Virus record (IMG/VR): IMGVR_UViG_3300017748_000002
Location: 1 to 64,000 of that record
Reading direction: 5' to 3' (one strand)
DNA length: 64,000 bases
Source of the DNA: a virus
Part shown: positions 30,424 to 39,043 of the stretch, one piece after another
Layout: the number at the start of each line of letters is the position of its first letter
How positions within the stretch are numbered: the stretch's first letter is position 1
Made by a program: the position numbers and the translations under genes
Notes under the pieces: model-generated
What the model was told of the DNA's origin: nothing
Database searches by the model: none
The model's input: only the letters and a program-made list of their open reading frames with translations

Positions 30424-30452
30424 TGTACAACGACGCATGAACGTTGTATAAT
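30424..30452 (+). promoter_or_regulatory. Sigma70-like promoter of gp32
   Basis: -35 TGTACA at 30424-30429, 17 bases, -10 TATAAT at 30447-30452, 39 bases before the gp32 ATG at 30491 with an AAGGAAA site. Confidence 0.7.
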
Positions 30453-30490
30453 ATAAAATCATATTTCAGCTATACAAGGAAAATACAAAT

Positions 30491-31384
30491 ATGTCTTTTG
30501 CAAATTTAAAACGCAACCGCGATCAAATCTCCAAACTCGTTCAAGCCGCAGAAACTGCCGGTGGTGGTGAAAAGAAAAACTACTCTGATGAACGTATCTG
30601 GAAACCCACAGTAGATAAAGCAGGTAATGGTTATGCCGTCCTCCGATTCCTCCCATCAGCCGAAGGTCAGGACCTCCCATGGGTTCGTTACTGGGACCAC
30701 GGTTTCAAAGGACCAACCGGTCTTTGGTATATCGAAAACAGCCTTACTTCTATTGGTCAACCTGATCCAGTCGGGGAACTTAACTCACGCCTTTGGAACT
30801 CTGGTATCGAATCAGACAAAGACCGAGCCCGTGATCAAAAACGTAGACTCCATTATGTAGTCAATGTGCTTATTGTACAAGATCCTTCAAATCCATCTAA
30901 CGAAGGTAAAGTAATGCTTTACAAGTTTGGTAAGAAGATCTTTGACAAGATCATGGATTCTATGCAGCCAGAGTTTGCTGATGAAAGTCCGGTTAATCCT
31001 TTTGACTTCTGGGAAGGTGCTGACTTTAAACTAAAAATTCGTAATGTTGAAGGATACCGTAATTATGATAAGTCAGAGTTTTCAAGCTCAACTGGTCTCT
31101 ATGATGGAGACGAAGCCAAGTTGGAAGCAGTCTATAACCAACTACATGATCTCAGTGAGTTCTCCGATCCAAAGAACTACAAAACATACGATGAGCTTAA
31201 AACCAAACTCAGCCGAGTTCTTGGAGAAGAAGCAGTAAGTTCAGGTGCTCCTACAATGAGACAAGAAGCTCAAATGAATGAGCCAGCTCCTGCTCCAATG
31301 GAACCAGTCACTGCTGAGTCTGTACCAGCCAGTGATGACGACGATACCATGTCATACTTTGCGAGATTAGCAAGTGAGGGATGA
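30491..31384 (+). CDS. 32: Single-stranded DNA-binding protein gp32
   Basis: A 297-residue gp32 homologue. N-terminal basic motif (LKRNRDQISKL) is the LAST-like cooperativity region; the core has WKPTVDKAGNGYAVLRFLP, PWVRYWDHGF and RRLHYVVNVLIVQDP, typical of T4-like gp32; the C-terminus is acidic (DDDDTMSYF) and binds other replication proteins. There is no cysteine anywhere, so the T4 zinc site is missing. It has its own promoter. Confidence 0.9.
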   Translation: MSFANLKRNRDQISKLVQAAETAGGGEKKNYSDERIWKPTVDKAGNGYAVLRFLPSAEGQDLPWVRYWDHGFKGPTGLWYIENSLTSIGQPDPVGELNSRLWNSGIESDKDRARDQKRRLHYVVNVLIVQDPSNPSNEGKVMLYKFGKKIFDKIMDSMQPEFADESPVNPFDFWEGADFKLKIRNVEGYRNYDKSEFSSSTGLYDGDEAKLEAVYNQLHDLSEFSDPKNYKTYDELKTKLSRVLGEEAVSSGAPTMRQEAQMNEPAPAPMEPVTAESVPASDDDDTMSYFARLASEG

Positions 31385-31580
31385 TCACCACAACTTTTAT
31401 TCTGATGACGGTAGCCGCGAGGCTATCGTCTTCAAGACATCTGATGAAGATGGATGGTTCGTTGATCTATTAGAAGATGACGTAGTTGTCGAAACACGTA
31501 AGATGGAAACAGATGGTGTGCTTCATAGCGAACAATACGCTGAAGACTGCGCTGAGAACTGGGTAATGTATATCTTTTAG
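31374..31580 (+). CDS. Small acidic conserved phage protein
   Basis: GTG start at 31374, overlapping gp32 by 11 bases, gives 68 residues. The pattern YSDDGSREAIVFKTSDEDGWFVDL, then VETRKMETDG and YAEDCAENWV, recurs in marine T4-like phages. Very acidic beta-type small protein. The end overlaps the minus-strand tape measure gene by four bases. Confidence 0.55.
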   Translation: MRDDHHNFYSDDGSREAIVFKTSDEDGWFVDLLEDDVVVETRKMETDGVLHSEQYAEDCAENWVMYIF

Positions 31581-33253
31581 TTCAGGTATCCACTCGTAGA
31601 AAGATTCATACGACTATTGAGTGCGCCTGAGTAATCATCGCTTTGACCAGCAGCTGGTGGTGGAGCAGAAAGCGTAGTATTTGACTGACCAATATTCTGT
31701 GTTGTATTGGTAGATCCATCAACAATCATTGGTTGGCCGGGTGGTGCATTACCAAGCGCAGTTTCATTTCTAAGGCTTTCTCCAGATGTTGGCTTTGGTG
31801 CCTTCATTGCTGCTTCGCGATTTTGAAGAGCTAGTAATGCTGCTCTTCTTTCTTCTAGTTCTTTACCCATTGAAGTTTTAGCAAACTTATCAGCACCCTG
31901 CAGGTTTTCAAATTTTTCAAGTTGTGCTACTCGCGCCATAAATGTATCACTGCCGATCAACTCGCCAGTTCTAAATTTGGTGTCTGTACTTTTTGCTTGT
32001 AGAGTAAAGTCTTGCCCTTGCCCAGCGTTAGTGGCAAAGCGCGCAACAGTTGCTGCATCTTCTGGAGATGCTCCAGCATCTAACTGTGCCTGCTGAACTT
32101 TATTAAATGTAACAGACTCATCTTCTCTTTTCTTTTGAGCCTCGGCCAGATCTTTATACATTTCAGTAGTTTTAAACCACTCACCGACTGCATAACCTAT
32201 CGTTGCAATGCCAATAATAGCTCCAAGCGGTCCAGCAAACCTAAGCATGCCTCCAGCAATTTTTAATAACGTACCACCACGTGATGCTGCTGCACCTGCT
32301 CCAGCCGCACCTGCTGTTCCGACTCCAGCAGATGCGGTAATTGCGGTACCCAATAATCCTAATCCTCTTAAAACAGCTGGAACTTTACCCCAGAGAAGTG
32401 TTAAAGCCTTAATCCCAAGTCCTAGTGTTTTCTTTCCTAAGAATCCCATAGCTCCAAGAGTAGCACCCGGAGCTAGAACTAATCCTAATCCAGCAATCAA
32501 ACCTAAAGTCTTAAATACTTTGTTCTCACCTTCGCCTATTCCAAAAAATTCAGCAATTCGCCCATTGAGTAGATCGTTAATTCCGTCTAAACCACCTTTA
32601 AGAGTTTCACGAAGGAAAGTGCCGATGCTCAGCATAACACCTTTAAGGTCATCTAAGTTTGCTATATCAGCACCAAGTAAATTACCAAATGATTTACCGA
32701 GTTCTAATAACTGTGCCGCAACTTCATCATCAATTAAGAATCCAGCCGCGGCACCAATTAGAGCGAATTTTTTACCAAGAAGAGAACCAAGAGCACCACC
32801 TTGAATTGCTCGAGTAACTTGGTTTTTCATCTCGGCAGAAGCTTCTGGACCAAGCAAAAATCCTGCAATCTCATCAGCAAAGATGCCAACTGCAAGAGCT
32901 GGAATACCACGTTTAAGAAGAACACCGGCAAGAATTCCGGGAAGAGCCATTAGAGCAGCAGGTGTCAAGAAACTACCTATTTTACCAAGCATTCCTTGAA
33001 TATTACCTAAACCTTTTTCTGCGCCACCTTTAATAGCTCCACCAGCAGCACTTAATCCACCAGCAACTCGAGAAAATCTTCCGCCTTCTCTGTCTTTCTC
33101 AAGATCTTTCAACTTAGCCATTGAAGCAGCTTTAAGTTGAGATTCTAGAGTTTTAGACAATAGATTATTCGTCGAAAGAACAGACTTCTGAGTATCTCTC
33201 AGAATTTCATTCTGCGATAATAGAGTTTCATTTACTGCTTTTAAATTTGCCAT
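31577..33253 (-). CDS. 29: Tail tape measure / baseplate hub protein (gp29-like)
   Basis: A 558-residue protein rich in Gly and Ala with long hydrophobic helices (residues about 60-370), N-terminal coiled coil and a polar Ser/Asn/Gln tail. Size is close to T4 gp29 (590 aa), the tape measure that fills the tail tube. It lies directly downstream of the hub/chaperone genes, as tape measure genes do. The sequence itself is poorly conserved, so the call is from composition, size and place. Confidence 0.7.
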   Translation of the reverse strand: MANLKAVNETLLSQNEILRDTQKSVLSTNNLLSKTLESQLKAASMAKLKDLEKDREGGRFSRVAGGLSAAGGAIKGGAEKGLGNIQGMLGKIGSFLTPAALMALPGILAGVLLKRGIPALAVGIFADEIAGFLLGPEASAEMKNQVTRAIQGGALGSLLGKKFALIGAAAGFLIDDEVAAQLLELGKSFGNLLGADIANLDDLKGVMLSIGTFLRETLKGGLDGINDLLNGRIAEFFGIGEGENKVFKTLGLIAGLGLVLAPGATLGAMGFLGKKTLGLGIKALTLLWGKVPAVLRGLGLLGTAITASAGVGTAGAAGAGAAASRGGTLLKIAGGMLRFAGPLGAIIGIATIGYAVGEWFKTTEMYKDLAEAQKKREDESVTFNKVQQAQLDAGASPEDAATVARFATNAGQGQDFTLQAKSTDTKFRTGELIGSDTFMARVAQLEKFENLQGADKFAKTSMGKELEERRAALLALQNREAAMKAPKPTSGESLRNETALGNAPPGQPMIVDGSTNTTQNIGQSNTTLSAPPPAAGQSDDYSGALNSRMNLSTSGYLN

Positions 33254-33475
33254 CTATTGCTGCTGCTGATTCTTCTCTTTCATATGCTGTATGAGCATAT
33301 AGATTATGATTTCCCTCTCCCACGGTATCATATTATCAAGTTCAGTTAACGAATATTGGTGCTCTTGAGCTAATAAAAAATTGGTTTGATAATAATTTTC
33401 TAGAGTATCATGAGAAAGGTTTATGAAAAAAAATCTTGCAGTCCCTCCACTACTAATGTGTTTTCTTTTTCGCAT
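33254..33475 (-). CDS. Frameshift extension of the gp26-like chaperone (GT-type)
   Basis: An open frame of 73 codons overlapping the end of the gp26-like gene by 55 bases in the -1 frame. It has no credible ribosome site at its ATG (33475). A run of eight T (minus strand, 33433-33426) lies in the overlap. Shifting there fuses 57 residues (FINLSHDTLENYY to KEKNQQQQ) to the upstream protein, about 293 residues in all. Helical and acidic/amide-rich C-terminus, like the T domain of G/GT chaperones, directly before the tape measure gene. Confidence 0.6.
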   Translation of the reverse strand: MRKRKHISSGGTARFFFINLSHDTLENYYQTNFLLAQEHQYSLTELDNMIPWEREIIIYMLIQHMKEKNQQQQ

Positions 33476-34134
33476 TTTTCACAATTGAATTTCTTTTGGT
33501 ATTTCATCGATGGTACATTAGAAACAAAGTCTGCAATCTTTCCGTATTGTTCATCATTCAATGACGAAATAAAATCATCGATCTCTTCAATTGTTTCATC
33601 TTTTAATATAACATTTTCTTCCTCAGTCTGAATTGCTTCCATACAATTACGAAGTGTAGCAAGTAATTGTTCAGTCTGAGTACGTTTATCGTTTAATAGA
33701 ACTCTATCACCAATGATGTCAGTGTAAGTAGGATATTTCATTTTCAATGTATATGTGTCATTGAGCTCGATAGTCATATCTTTCTTTTCAACATCAATAT
33801 TGATTTCATTTAAATTGATAGTTAGCTTATTTTCATGACCACAGTTTGTACACTTCATGATAACATCGTTAGTTTCACCAACAGACTTTGATCGGATCTG
33901 TGTAAAGATATAATCAACATCGAATGTTGCTAATTTACCAACATCAATATTTTTAACACACGCTTGAATACAATTCAAAACTGCTTTTAAAATTTGTTTT
34001 ACGTCTTTTGATTCATATGAAATCATAAGGACTTTCTGTTCTTTTACTAAGAATGGCCTGAAGCCAACAGAGTGTCCAGTCGAAGGTACCGTCAATTCAT
34101 ACTCAGGTACATCATTTAGTCGCGGTAGTGCCAT
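33421..34134 (-). CDS. 26: Baseplate hub / tail assembly chaperone, gp26-like
   Basis: A 237-residue protein. N-terminal ALPRLNDVPEYELTVPSTG and GFRPFLVKEQKVLM is the family start shared by marine T4-like gp26-type hub proteins. Two zinc-like CxxC pairs (CTNCGHENK near 110 and CEKCEKENT near 220) are visible. In T4 this protein serves in hub assembly. Its last codons carry the T8 slip site described separately. It is coupled to the upstream tube protein by a short gap. Confidence 0.7.
   Translation of the reverse strand: MALPRLNDVPEYELTVPSTGHSVGFRPFLVKEQKVLMISYESKDVKQILKAVLNCIQACVKNIDVGKLATFDVDYIFTQIRSKSVGETNDVIMKCTNCGHENKLTINLNEINIDVEKKDMTIELNDTYTLKMKYPTYTDIIGDRVLLNDKRTQTEQLLATLRNCMEAIQTEEENVILKDETIEEIDDFISSLNDEQYGKIADFVSNVPSMKYQKKFNCEKCEKENTLVVEGLQDFFS
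33426..33433 (-). promoter_or_regulatory. Candidate -1 ribosomal frameshift site
   Basis: On the minus strand the gp26-like gene ends GAT TTT TTT TCA TAA. The T_TTT_TTT heptamer permits a -1 slip two codons before the stop, entering the downstream frame that runs to 33254. Confidence 0.55.
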
Positions 34135-34144
34135 AATTTACTCC

Positions 34145-34774
34145 TTAAAGGCCATATCCAAGAGAAAGCTGACCAGCTGGTACTCTTTCCCAAAATCTAT
34201 AAGACATCGTAACACTGAATGTTACAAATCCGTCTTGATCATTATTATAGTCAATTTGACTCAATGTTGTCGGAAATGCGTCAACTAGCGCACAAGAATA
34301 AGTTGAAATCTGCGGGTTCATTCCAAGTGGTAGAGATATACGACCAAATGGAATAGGGTTTGCTAATTGGTGAATGGTAACTCTCTTCTTATATTCAGTC
34401 GGATAATTGACAACGTTCTTGTCCTGATTTCCGGGAGAAGTATCATGCATTGTTGCAATCCAGCTTTCAAAATAATTACGAATCGGAAGTGTTGAAGTCT
34501 CCATGAATTGAAGAGTCACATCATCCATAGCATAACCATACATTACTTTTTGCTGTTCGATACCAACTCGACGTTCATGAGTCAACATTTGTTTGCCCGG
34601 AAGAGTTGCGTTTGTACAAAGAATATTTCGTTGTGCTGAACCAAGAGCACCTGTGATTGCTCCAAGTACTCCGGTGCCACCGCCAATTGATGGTAAACTA
34701 ACCATGAACTTGTTTGTACGAGCCAGTCCTAGTCCAGCAGTGATAGCTAATTTTAATGTGTCTACGCTGCTCAT
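34145..34774 (-). CDS. Tail tube-fold protein (gp19/gp54-like)
   Basis: A 209-residue beta-rich protein. Segments ARTNKFMVSLPSIGG, ATLPGKQMLTHERRVG, MYGYAMDDVTLQFMET, LPIRNYFESWIATMHD and VDAFPTTLSQIDYNNDQDGFVTFSVTMSYRFWE match the tail tube fold common to gp19, gp48 and gp54. As the main tube protein gp19 usually lies with the sheath gene, which is not here, this copy is more likely a tube initiator (gp54-like). This is inference from position. Confidence 0.65.
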   Translation of the reverse strand: MSSVDTLKLAITAGLGLARTNKFMVSLPSIGGGTGVLGAITGALGSAQRNILCTNATLPGKQMLTHERRVGIEQQKVMYGYAMDDVTLQFMETSTLPIRNYFESWIATMHDTSPGNQDKNVVNYPTEYKKRVTIHQLANPIPFGRISLPLGMNPQISTYSCALVDAFPTTLSQIDYNNDQDGFVTFSVTMSYRFWERVPAGQLSLGYGL

Positions 34775-35340
34775 CCTCTTAACTTCTTCCTCGAATCTCT
34801 ATAAACTGAATTAGCTCTTGCTTTATTCCAATCTGCCATTGGAAGGAATGTAGCGATTTCCCATTCAGGTTTGTCAACTAGAGCAAATCTGCTTTTGACA
34901 TGTTTGAACAAATAATGCTTCATTGCTGGTGCAATATATTTCTGTGGAATTTTTGCGTTATCATTTCCTAGTATTACGTCAAGAAGTTTGGCTCTGAGAG
35001 TTGGTGGCAAATAATGTAGATTCAATCCATAGAATCCACCTTTTGCCGGGCCCATCATAATGATCAGAGGAAATCCATCATAATATGGTAGAGTGTCTTT
35101 ATGCTTTGGATCATAGAAGTACATGTACATATTTCCAAGCAATCCAGTTTTAGTTATCGGTTTATTCCTAAGATCTAATGCATCGTCTTGCATAATCTTA
35201 TTGCGGTTACCGACGGTTCTGCCTCGGAACATTTCGCGTGCTTTGTTCCGAAACCACTCAATAGATTGCTTTGTCCGGGGTGTAATACCAGCGCGGAACG
35301 CTTCAATCTCGAGTTCTCTAAATAAACTTTCTCCTGCCAT
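34771..35340 (-). CDS. Conserved T4-like virion protein (possible gp2-like)
   Basis: A 189-residue protein with MYMYFYDPKHKDTLPYYDGFPLIIM, GGFYGLNLHYLPPTLRAKLLD and KYIAPAMKHYLFKHVKSRF. The combination is well conserved in marine T4-like phages, next to the gp4 head completion gene as here, and I have seen it labelled DNA end protector gp2. I am unsure of that label. There is no Shine-Dalgarno before the ATG; a late box abuts it instead. Confidence 0.5.
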   Translation of the reverse strand: MAGESLFRELEIEAFRAGITPRTKQSIEWFRNKAREMFRGRTVGNRNKIMQDDALDLRNKPITKTGLLGNMYMYFYDPKHKDTLPYYDGFPLIIMMGPAKGGFYGLNLHYLPPTLRAKLLDVILGNDNAKIPQKYIAPAMKHYLFKHVKSRFALVDKPEWEIATFLPMADWNKARANSVYRDSRKKLRG

Positions 35341-35345
35341 ACGTG

Positions 35346-35353
35346 TATTTATA
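35346..35353 (-). promoter_or_regulatory. Possible minus-strand late box (TATAAATA)
   Basis: Minus-strand TATAAATA in the 14-bp gap between the gp4 and 34771 genes. A start 5-7 bases downstream would fall at the ATG at 35340, giving a leaderless transcript, so it may serve only downstream genes or be chance. Confidence 0.4.
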
Positions 35354-35354
35354 A

Positions 35355-35852
35355 CTATTTCTTGCGTCTTTTATAAGGCTTCAACGGCTTTAATTTACCG
35401 GGAACTTTCTTCAAGGGTTTAGACATAATCCCCATTGACGTTAATGTTTCTTCGGTCCAGATTTGAAACTCCCATTTACGATCTTTACAAAACGATTGAG
35501 CAGCTTCCCACTTATTCATATTCTTTACATAAGTGACTGCCTCATTTATGTATTGCCTTTGGTTTTTTCCGGTTTTCTTGGGCGGGGCTGTTTCTTTTGC
35601 TGGCTTGATTTCGACGAGGACTGTTTTGTTTTCAAAGACAATCTTGATATCGGGGAAATAGCGGTGATACTTTTTATCGACGTCATAGTAGTATGGAATC
35701 ACAATCTCTTCGGATGACCACTTCTTTACTTTTGGATTTCTGTCGAGCCATTTAAATGTGTCTCTTTCCCACAACGATCTATATACTACGTTGTTTGGAT
35801 CACCAGCGTACTTCTTTTTATTCTCTACAGTGTATCTTCCAGAATAGGCCAT
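35355..35852 (-). CDS. 4: Head completion nuclease, gp4-like
   Basis: A 165-residue protein with the T4 gp4 (head completion) pattern: YRSLWERDTFKWLDRNP near 24-40, SSEEIVIPYYYDVDKKYHRYFPDIK, and LVEIKPAKE. Asp68 with Glu81 and Lys83 form a PD-(D/E)XK nuclease site. gp4 completes filled heads before tail joining. The C-terminus is basic (KPYKRRKK). The start is close to the late box of the divergent baseplate operon. Confidence 0.85.
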   Translation of the reverse strand: MAYSGRYTVENKKKYAGDPNNVVYRSLWERDTFKWLDRNPKVKKWSSEEIVIPYYYDVDKKYHRYFPDIKIVFENKTVLVEIKPAKETAPPKKTGKNQRQYINEAVTYVKNMNKWEAAQSFCKDRKWEFQIWTEETLTSMGIMSKPLKKVPGKLKPLKPYKRRKK

Positions 35853-35859
35853 TTTACGT

Positions 35860-35867
35860 TATAAATA
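35860..35867 (+). promoter_or_regulatory. Late promoter box (TATAAATA) for the baseplate operon
   Basis: Exact T4-type late box 37 bases before the gp48 ATG, in the divergent gap between gp4 and gp48. AGGAAAAG follows as ribosome site. Confidence 0.75.
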
Positions 35868-35904
35868 CTCATGAGTTATTTGTATATCTATAGGAAAAGA
35901 ACGA

Positions 35905-36957
35905 ATGTCTTATACACTAATGGACGAGAGCTGGGCTAACCAAGGCGATCAAAGAGTCACTGGTCCCTATCAGTATCCGCTTGAAAGAAACCAGCTCCTT
36001 ACACGAATCTCATTTCAAGCAATGAAAATACTACCACCCGAGTTTAGCGTTAATTATAATGCTAGTGAGACATATACAGCCGGACCGCCAAATCAAATAA
36101 GAACTAAAGAATCTGGAAATATTACTTCAACTGGGTTAAAAATGCGGTCTATCCCTGGTGAAAAAGCGCTTATTCATGTTCCTATTAGTTTTCAAGTAAA
36201 TGATGGATTCAACTATAGTGGTGCAGAACTTGGAGCGTTTGGTGGTGCTATTACAAATGTTCTAAATCAAGGTGGATCAGTTGGTCAGGCTGCGATGGAA
36301 GGTTTAAAAGAAACCGGCCAAAGTTTTCTTTCGCTATTAAGCGCATTCGGTGGGTCTGAACAAGAACTTGGTAGACTCGGTATTGCTCGATTAGCAAGAG
36401 GTTTACCCGTTGGATCTCAGGCTGTACAGGTTGGTGCTAGAGTTTCAGTAAATCCAAATGCACGTACCGCATTTCAGAATGTTAACATCCGTGAATTTAA
36501 CTTTGCTTTCAAGTTTCTTCCAACAAGTTTTGAAGAGTCTAAACAAGTCAAAGCAATTATTAATTTCTTCAGGTGGCATTCGTATCCTGAGTTAATTGGT
36601 GATCCTAACTTTGCGGTTGGTTATGAATACCCAAATATGTTTAGAATTAAACTGCAATACACCGGTGATGGAAGTCCAAAAAATATTGGCACTCCTATTA
36701 AGCTGTGTTATTGTAAGTCAATTAGTACTACATATAATCCAACATCTACAACTGTATTCTCCGATGGTTCACCAACAGAGATTGATATGAACGTTACATT
36801 TGCAGAATACAAAGCACAGTCAAGAAACGATGTCTTTTTGCAAGACAATGTTTCGTATTACGATTTTGAAGGTGTGGCTGATGAGAATGAAGTACTTGCT
36901 CCACCAGCTGAAGGACCTCGACAGCGTACTGCTGCTGATACACCGGAGGGATTATAA
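35905..36957 (+). CDS. 48: Baseplate tail-tube cap protein, gp48-like
   Basis: A 350-residue protein. N-terminal PYQYPLERNQLLTRISFQAMKI, the GNITSTGLKMRSIPGEKALIHVPISFQVNDG strand region, and a C-terminal tube-fold part (VNIREFNFAFKFLPTSFEESKQVKAIINFFRWHSYPE and IKLCYCKSISTTYNPT) match gp48-like cap proteins of marine T4-like phages, which begin the tail tube on the baseplate. First gene of the late baseplate operon. Confidence 0.75.
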   Translation: MSYTLMDESWANQGDQRVTGPYQYPLERNQLLTRISFQAMKILPPEFSVNYNASETYTAGPPNQIRTKESGNITSTGLKMRSIPGEKALIHVPISFQVNDGFNYSGAELGAFGGAITNVLNQGGSVGQAAMEGLKETGQSFLSLLSAFGGSEQELGRLGIARLARGLPVGSQAVQVGARVSVNPNARTAFQNVNIREFNFAFKFLPTSFEESKQVKAIINFFRWHSYPELIGDPNFAVGYEYPNMFRIKLQYTGDGSPKNIGTPIKLCYCKSISTTYNPTSTTVFSDGSPTEIDMNVTFAEYKAQSRNDVFLQDNVSYYDFEGVADENEVLAPPAEGPRQRTAADTPEGL

Positions 36958-37688
36958 TGTCTAATTTCTTTAAGTCTTTTCCAATTATTGATTATAAGTT
37001 TGGTGAAAACGAAGCTACAGACAAGTTTGAAAATATATCTGTGTATGCCAACATTGTTGATCAAGTAATGAACAACGTTGCTGCTTATACTGAATATTAC
37101 GCTCTTCCAGAAGATAGGCCAGATACAGTATCTGAAAAATTATATGGAACTCCAAATTATCATTGGACTTTTTATTTAACGAATGAAGATGTTCGCTCAA
37201 CTGGTTGGCCATTGTCGCCTCGTCAATTGTTCAATCAAATTACTCAATTATATCCTAGGCGTGTGATTACAACTCGAACTAAATTAACAGACAAGTTTAA
37301 AGTAGGTCAAACAATTACTGGTAGCACTTCGGCAGCGACTGCAACAATTGCACAAAGAAATCTTAATTTTGGTCAATTATTTCTCGAGGACGTGAGTGGT
37401 TCATTTCTTGTTGGTGAGAATATTAATAGTGTAAATACCGATAATGTTACTGAAACAATTGTAGCAACCAGCTTTGAGTTTCAGTATAATACTGCTCATC
37501 ATTACGAAAACGCTGAAGGCCATATTGTTGATATAGATCCTGAAGTTGGACCGGGAGCTCTTTTAACTGAAGTAACTTGGTATCAGCGTTTAGAAAGACT
37601 GAATGACGCGAAAAGGCAAATGAAAGTTATTAAACCATCAATCATTCGTGAAGTCGCTAGATCGTTTAGAGATACTGTTGGAACATAA
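36957..37688 (+). CDS. 53: Baseplate wedge subunit gp53-like
   Basis: A 243-residue protein. Residues about 1-90 match gp53: FFKSFPIIDYKFG, then YAL-PEDRPDTVSEKLYGTPNYHWTFYLTNE, as in T4 (GNPQLYWVLLMCND). A beta insert (about 110-170, TGSTSAATATIAQRNLNFGQ) resembles a small carbohydrate or Ig-like module not in T4 gp53. The C-terminal helix (RLERLNDAKRQMKVIKPSIIREVARSF) ends the wedge-type fold. Overlaps neighbours by one base. Confidence 0.8.
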   Translation: MSNFFKSFPIIDYKFGENEATDKFENISVYANIVDQVMNNVAAYTEYYALPEDRPDTVSEKLYGTPNYHWTFYLTNEDVRSTGWPLSPRQLFNQITQLYPRRVITTRTKLTDKFKVGQTITGSTSAATATIAQRNLNFGQLFLEDVSGSFLVGENINSVNTDNVTETIVATSFEFQYNTAHHYENAEGHIVDIDPEVGPGALLTEVTWYQRLERLNDAKRQMKVIKPSIIREVARSFRDTVGT

Positions 37689-39043
37689 TGCCTCCTATTG
37701 AAAGAACAAAATCATCGTTTGAACTCGACCAGGTGTTGCTTGAATCTGAGCGACTGCCAAAATCTGTTGACCTGAAAAGAGTCGTTACTGATTTAGATAT
37801 ATTTGAACACCTTGATAAACCATATCTTACTGCAGAAATGTCTATAGCCGATCAGACAAATCTTTACGAAACTGCTGGTATAATTGGCGGTGAAAGAATT
37901 ACAATTACTATTACGTCGGCCAAAGATGATGTTTCTGTACCAATCACCAATCATTTTTACGTTACTAAAGCAAAAGTAATTTATGCTAATGATGATTCAC
38001 AACTTGTAATCTTTAGTCTTATTGAAGACATTGCTTTCATATCAAACTTATATAACGTCAATCGACATTATTCTGGTAAGTGCGGAAACATTATTGAAAA
38101 AATAGCAAAGCAATATTTCAAAGAACAACTGAGCTCAGACGAACCACTTAGCCAACTAAAAAATGAAAATCAAAATTTACACTTGATTGTTCCAAATATG
38201 GATCCATTAGAAGCTATGCAATGGGTGCGAAATAGAGCAACAACAGTTGAAGGATTTCCGTTCTATCTGCATTCGTCTTTGACAAAGGATAGTTTGTTTT
38301 TTAGAGATCTTGGTACACTCTTAACTCAACCAGTGATTAATCCAATTGAACGCTTTAGAATTGACAAAGCTTCTCTTGATTCTCCAAGTAATAAAATGAT
38401 TATTAATCATAAATTTGAGTCATTTCAAAATATTGTAACCATGATTGCAAAAGGCTTAATTGGATCTAGTTATCGTTATATCGACACTACACAAGAAACC
38501 AGTCGGACTTTTTCTTTTGATGTGAGAAGAGATCTATACGATGTGCTGATTGAAAAAGGATTTATGGCTGGCCAAGAAAATCCAGAGTTCTCGACATTAT
38601 ACAAAGTTAATGAAAAATCATTTAACGAATATAGAAGTAGAGACATCACACGAATTGGTGGATCTAACTCTCAACGTAATTTCTTTTGGAATGATGACCA
38701 AGAACACACATGGGACAATGGCTATTCAGAATCAAAAACTGCAGCTGGTTACAAACAGGTTGTAATTTCATGTGTAATGGATGACATCATCAAGAGAGCT
38801 CCTTTTACTATGATTGTTGATGGAATCAACTTTATTGACGGTGATAAACATTCAACAATTGGAAATAATATTGCTGTTGAATTTCCAAAGGCAACTGCTG
38901 ACAGAGATACAGGATCAAATCAAATAGATACAAGAAGGTCAGGCAATTATTTGATTTTTGCTTGTCGGCATATGTTTAAGAAAGAAAAATATGAAGTGTC
39001 TCTTTCATGCGTAAAGATGGGAGATTTGAGACAGAATGACTAG
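37688..39043 (+). CDS. 27: Baseplate central hub protein, gp27-like
   Basis: A 451-residue protein with the tail hub fold: N-terminal FEHLDKPYLTAEMSIADQTNLYETAGIIGGERITITI, the KAKVIYANDDSQLVIFSLIE strand pair, NIIEKIAKQYF, and the NLHLIVPNMDPLEAMQWVRNRA segment seen in gp27-type hubs. It forms the trimeric collar that carries the spike encoded next. Its stop overlaps the spike gene by eight bases. Confidence 0.75.
   Translation: MPPIERTKSSFELDQVLLESERLPKSVDLKRVVTDLDIFEHLDKPYLTAEMSIADQTNLYETAGIIGGERITITITSAKDDVSVPITNHFYVTKAKVIYANDDSQLVIFSLIEDIAFISNLYNVNRHYSGKCGNIIEKIAKQYFKEQLSSDEPLSQLKNENQNLHLIVPNMDPLEAMQWVRNRATTVEGFPFYLHSSLTKDSLFFRDLGTLLTQPVINPIERFRIDKASLDSPSNKMIINHKFESFQNIVTMIAKGLIGSSYRYIDTTQETSRTFSFDVRRDLYDVLIEKGFMAGQENPEFSTLYKVNEKSFNEYRSRDITRIGGSNSQRNFFWNDDQEHTWDNGYSESKTAAGYKQVVISCVMDDIIKRAPFTMIVDGINFIDGDKHSTIGNNIAVEFPKATADRDTGSNQIDTRRSGNYLIFACRHMFKKEKYEVSLSCVKMGDLRQND

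Noticed and set aside
32208-32804. A 198-codon plus-strand open frame opposite the tape measure gene
   Set aside because: It is Pro/Ala/Ser-rich, as expected for the complement of a Gly/Ala-rich gene, has no ribosome site and no recognisable motif.
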